Assembly: GCA_003509065.1 (NCBI GenBank)
Contig: DODG01000374.1
Location: forward strand, 1 to 8,606
Origin: Acidobacteriota bacterium
GTDB lineage: Bacteria; Acidobacteriota; Vicinamibacteria; Vicinamibacterales; UBA823
DNA length: 8,606 nucleotides
Direction: 5' to 3'
Positions 6,022-8,606 of the stretch are shown here, piece after piece. Within the stretch, counting starts at the first letter, position 1. Every line of letters begins with the position of its first letter. The notes under the pieces were generated by a model, which ran no database searches, was not told where the DNA came from, and saw only the letters and a program-made list of their open reading frames with translations. The position numbers and the translations under genes were made by a program.

Positions 6022-7602
6022 ATGATTAAGAATCCTTTATCCGCTACCGATGGTGAGCGCGTCGTTCAAATGCTGTCGCATGTCGAGCGTCGCTGTCGAC
6101 GAAATTCGTTGACTCGCGAGTGGTTAACTGGCTTCACTTTATCCCTTGTCGTGCCAATTGTCTTAAGTGCTTGGCACAAGCTGTCACCGGTGTCATGGGT
6201 GGCGGTGGTTACGGTGTTGTCGCTCTGGTTCGCCGCGCTGGTTGCCTATGCGAGTTGGATGTTTCTGCGACGTAAATCGCTGGCTAGTATTGCAGTAGCC
6301 GTAGACGAGAAGGCTACTTTGGACGATGAGTTAACCACCGCATATTGGTTCTATCGGAAGGGTCTCAGTTCTCCTTGGATCGATTTGCAACGTGGGCGGG
6401 CAGCACGTACCACCGAAATTCTGGATCTAACTCAACTCTTTCCTTATTCGGTACCTAAAAGTTCTCGGCTTACAGTTGCTCTTTTGGCTTTGTGTTTCAT
6501 TTTAAACCTGATTCCCCTTTCGTGGACCCGTGGGTGGTTACAGGCTGATCCTTTAGTGTCTGATGTAGTCGATCAGGACTTGGTGAATATTGATGAAGCA
6601 CGGCAGATTTTATCGCAGGCAGAATTCATTGATGGCCTAGAAGCGATCCAGTTAAGCGAGGATTTTCGCGAACAACTTATCCAAAGGCAGTTGTCGGTTC
6701 AAGATGAAGTCGAATTTCGTGAAATGCGGCTTACAGAGGAGAACTGGTCACTGGATTCCGATCTGATGGAAGCGTTAATGAAAAGTATGGCCGAGTCGCT
6801 TGATGGAATCGGCTCAGATGCACTCGTCGAGGCGTTGCAGCGCAAGGATTTTGAAATGGCAGCTCGCGAACTACGCGATCTCGCTCAGGAGCTGGATTTT
6901 ACGGAAGCAGATCTGGAATCGCTTAAGCAAAGCTTGAATGAACTTGCTGAGATGTCGAGTGACGAGCTTGAAGCTTTGGCTGAAGAGCTAACGGAAGCCG
7001 CTGGGCAGTTGAGTGAGGGAAACGATGAAGCCATGCAGCACGCCTTTGAGCAGCTTGCCGACGATCTTGAACAGATGCTCAGGGAGCAGCAGCGTGATGA
7101 GTTACGGGAAGCGGCGGCTCAACGTCTTGATCAGCTTGAGCAAGCAGTACAGAGCGGACAAGGATCTAATAATGAGCAACAACTGGCTAATGGAGAGCCG
7201 TCAACTGAAGACCAGATGACCGCAACACCTCAAGAAGGTGATACGACTGGGAGTCAGACTGGCACCCCGATGGAGACCGGCGGTCCCGGCGTCCCGACCG
7301 ACGAGCAAGGTCAGGGCGACTTATCTGCGCCGGGGGCTGGAGACATTATCGAATACGGCTCACCAACATCACTTGAAGTTGAGTTGCAGCCAGAAATCCT
7401 AGAAGTGCAGCCGCAGCCATCTGGTCAGCCCGACGATAGGTTGGTTGATCAACCAAGTCAGGCGTCTCAATCAAAGTTGCACTATGAAGAAATCGGATCG
7501 ATGATTTCCTATCAAGACTCCGAGATACTGGATACCGACAGCATTCCTTGGCTGTATCGTGACCTCGTTAAACAGTACTTTCAGGCCGTTGGGCCACGCT
7601 AG
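6022..7602 (+). CDS. MoxR-associated membrane protein with acidic coiled coil (DUF4175-like)
   Basis: The product is 526 residues. Transmembrane segments are likely at about 35-50, 58-81 and 149-167. Between the second and third lies SLASIAVAVDEKATLDDELTT-like sequence (86-106), a pattern common in large membrane proteins encoded beside MoxR ATPases. After the third segment comes a long, strongly acidic, Leu/Glu-rich helical region (about 185-376) with heptad-like spacing, probably coiled coil. A Gln/Gly/Pro/Ser/Thr-rich low-complexity linker follows (about 377-480). The C-terminus IPWLYRDLVKQYF (508-520) matches the tail seen in DUF4175-like members of such clusters. No enzyme motif is visible. 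I infer a membrane scaffold working with the MoxR ATPase whose gene starts 4 nt downstream. The gene begins 29 nt after the methyltransferase stop and may share its transcript. No Shine-Dalgarno precedes ATG 6022, so the exact start is less sure. Confidence 0.82.
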   Translation: MIKNPLSATDGERVVQMLSHVERRCRRNSLTREWLTGFTLSLVVPIVLSAWHKLSPVSWVAVVTVLSLWFAALVAYASWMFLRRKSLASIAVAVDEKATLDDELTTAYWFYRKGLSSPWIDLQRGRAARTTEILDLTQLFPYSVPKSSRLTVALLALCFILNLIPLSWTRGWLQADPLVSDVVDQDLVNIDEARQILSQAEFIDGLEAIQLSEDFREQLIQRQLSVQDEVEFREMRLTEENWSLDSDLMEALMKSMAESLDGIGSDALVEALQRKDFEMAARELRDLAQELDFTEADLESLKQSLNELAEMSSDELEALAEELTEAAGQLSEGNDEAMQHAFEQLADDLEQMLREQQRDELREAAAQRLDQLEQAVQSGQGSNNEQQLANGEPSTEDQMTATPQEGDTTGSQTGTPMETGGPGVPTDEQGQGDLSAPGAGDIIEYGSPTSLEVELQPEILEVQPQPSGQPDDRLVDQPSQASQSKLHYEEIGSMISYQDSEILDTDSIPWLYRDLVKQYFQAVGPR

Positions 7603-7606
7603 AAAT

Positions 7607-8602
7607 ATGATTACTGACATCGACAAGCAAATCGAAACATTCCAACGTCAATTCGCGCTCGTCACTAATGAGATGGCGAAGCGGATTGTCGGCTATCAGG
7701 ACATAGTTGAAGGAGTGCTGCTTAGTTTACTGGCGGATGGGCACGTCTTGCTTGAAGGGATACCAGGTCTTGGAAAAACCAAGCTAGTTCATACCTTGAG
7801 CGATGTTTTACATTTGAAGTTCGCACGGATCCAATTTACTCCAGATTTGATGCCTGCGGACATTACTGGCACTAACGTCATTCAGGAAACCAAGCAGGGC
7901 GAAAAGCGTTTTGAATTTCAGCCAGGTCCATTGTTCTCAAACATCGTGTTAGCTGATGAAATTAACCGCGCTACACCAAAGACGCAGTCGGCGCTGCTTG
8001 AGGCCATGCAGGAAAAAAGTGTATCGATTGGCACGCGCACTTACCAATTGGACCGCCCATTCTTTGTGCTAGCCACCCAGAACCCACTCGAAATGGAAGG
8101 GACGTACCCTCTGCCAGAAGCTCAACTTGACCGGTTTTTCCTAAAACTGAAGGTCGCCTATCCCGATATGGAGAGTTTGCATCAGATTCTTGACCGGACG
8201 ACACAGCTAGGAGAGCCTGAGCTCGAGCGAGTGCTTACTGGCGAGCAGTTGGCCGACATGCGTAAGACGGCTTTGGCGGTACCGATTGCTAGACCGATTC
8301 AGGAATATGCAATCCGTTTGACTTTGGCAACGCATCCGGATTCTCCCTACGCTGAGCCTCTTGTTCGCAAGTACGTCCGTTATGGTGCGAGCCCACGGGG
8401 TGCGCAAGCCCTAGTTCTAGGCGGCAAGATACGGGCTCTACTTGCTAATCGCCTCCATGTGTCATGTGAGGATATTCGGCAGCTAACATTGCCTGCATTA
8501 CGACACCGGGTGCTTTTGAACTTCGAAGGCGAGGCTGAGCAAATTAATACCGACATGCTTCTCGAAGCAGTGTTAGCGAATACGCCGGAGTCACTGACCT
8601 GA
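7607..8602 (+). CDS. moxR: MoxR-family AAA+ ATPase
   Basis: A complete 331-residue protein of the usual MoxR length. Visible elements are Walker A GIPGLGKT (51-58), LMPADITGTN (81-90), Walker B IVLADEINRA (113-122, Asp117/Glu118), sensor 1 LATQNP (155-160), the arginine-finger region LPEAQLDRF (169-177, Arg176) and sensor 2 ASPRGAQAL (261-269, Arg264). MoxR ATPases form hexameric rings in the cytoplasm and act as chaperones, usually with VWA-domain partners, in maturing enzymes or envelope complexes. ATG 7607 is chosen because the N-terminus then matches the family and the preceding gene stops just 4 nt earlier. An in-frame ATG at 7559 would add 16 residues overlapping that gene. No clear Shine-Dalgarno is present, so translational coupling is likely. 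DUF58 and VWA (BatA/BatB-like) genes would be expected to the right, outside the window. Confidence 0.96.
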   Translation: MITDIDKQIETFQRQFALVTNEMAKRIVGYQDIVEGVLLSLLADGHVLLEGIPGLGKTKLVHTLSDVLHLKFARIQFTPDLMPADITGTNVIQETKQGEKRFEFQPGPLFSNIVLADEINRATPKTQSALLEAMQEKSVSIGTRTYQLDRPFFVLATQNPLEMEGTYPLPEAQLDRFFLKLKVAYPDMESLHQILDRTTQLGEPELERVLTGEQLADMRKTALAVPIARPIQEYAIRLTLATHPDSPYAEPLVRKYVRYGASPRGAQALVLGGKIRALLANRLHVSCEDIRQLTLPALRHRVLLNFEGEAEQINTDMLLEAVLANTPESLT

Positions 8603-8606
8603 TTCT

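Noticed and set aside
7559..7606. An earlier in-frame ATG for the MoxR gene at 7559
   Set aside because: It lies inside the end of the membrane-protein gene and adds 16 residues that do not look like MoxR. ATG 7607 gives a standard N-terminus.

Overview
The window (roughly half G+C) carries seven protein genes, tightly packed, with no RNA genes, insertion sequences or CRISPR arrays that I can see. It looks like bacterial chromosome, most likely an Acidobacteriota member. That guess rests mainly on the secreted VWA protein, which resembles the 'VWFA-related Acidobacterial domain' type, and on the MoxR gene preceded by a large acidic-tailed membrane protein. No rRNA or other firm marker is present, so the phylum is an inference.

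Layout: (1) 1-1643, minus strand: an exported gamma-glutamyltransferase-family Ntn hydrolase whose last residues lie beyond the left edge. (2) 1644-1765: a short divergent intergenic region holding two strong Shine-Dalgarno sequences for the hydrolase side, one of which serves a tiny overlapping leader ORF. (3) 1766-4003, plus strand: a two-gene operon of an aldehyde:ferredoxin oxidoreductase (AOR)-family tungsten/molybdenum-pterin enzyme and a MoaD-like ubiquitin-fold sulfur carrier. (4) 4066-4986, minus strand: a secreted VWA-domain protein, convergent with the operon. (5) 5135-5992, plus strand: a single-chain fusion of a rhodanese domain and a TehB-like SAM methyltransferase, divergent from the VWA gene, with an inverted repeat in the gap. 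(6) 6022-8602, plus strand: a three-pass membrane protein with a long acidic coiled coil, followed 4 nt later by a complete MoxR AAA+ ATPase. This is probably the start of a longer MoxR cluster continuing to the right.

How the genes may work together: the AOR/MoaD pair is the clearest functional unit, since MoaD proteins deliver the dithiolene sulfur of the pterin cofactor that AOR enzymes use. The MoaD homologue ends in nine residues beyond its Gly-Gly, so it would need trimming before it could be activated in the usual way. The membrane protein and MoxR form a second unit, of the kind associated with ATP-driven maturation or assembly of envelope or metal-containing complexes. Several genes touch sulfur chemistry (GGT family, MoaD, rhodanese), but a shared pathway is only a speculation. 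The most unusual items are the MoaD tail, the rhodanese-methyltransferase fusion, the loss of canonical gamma-glutamyl-binding residues in the GGT homologue, and its overlapping leader ORF.
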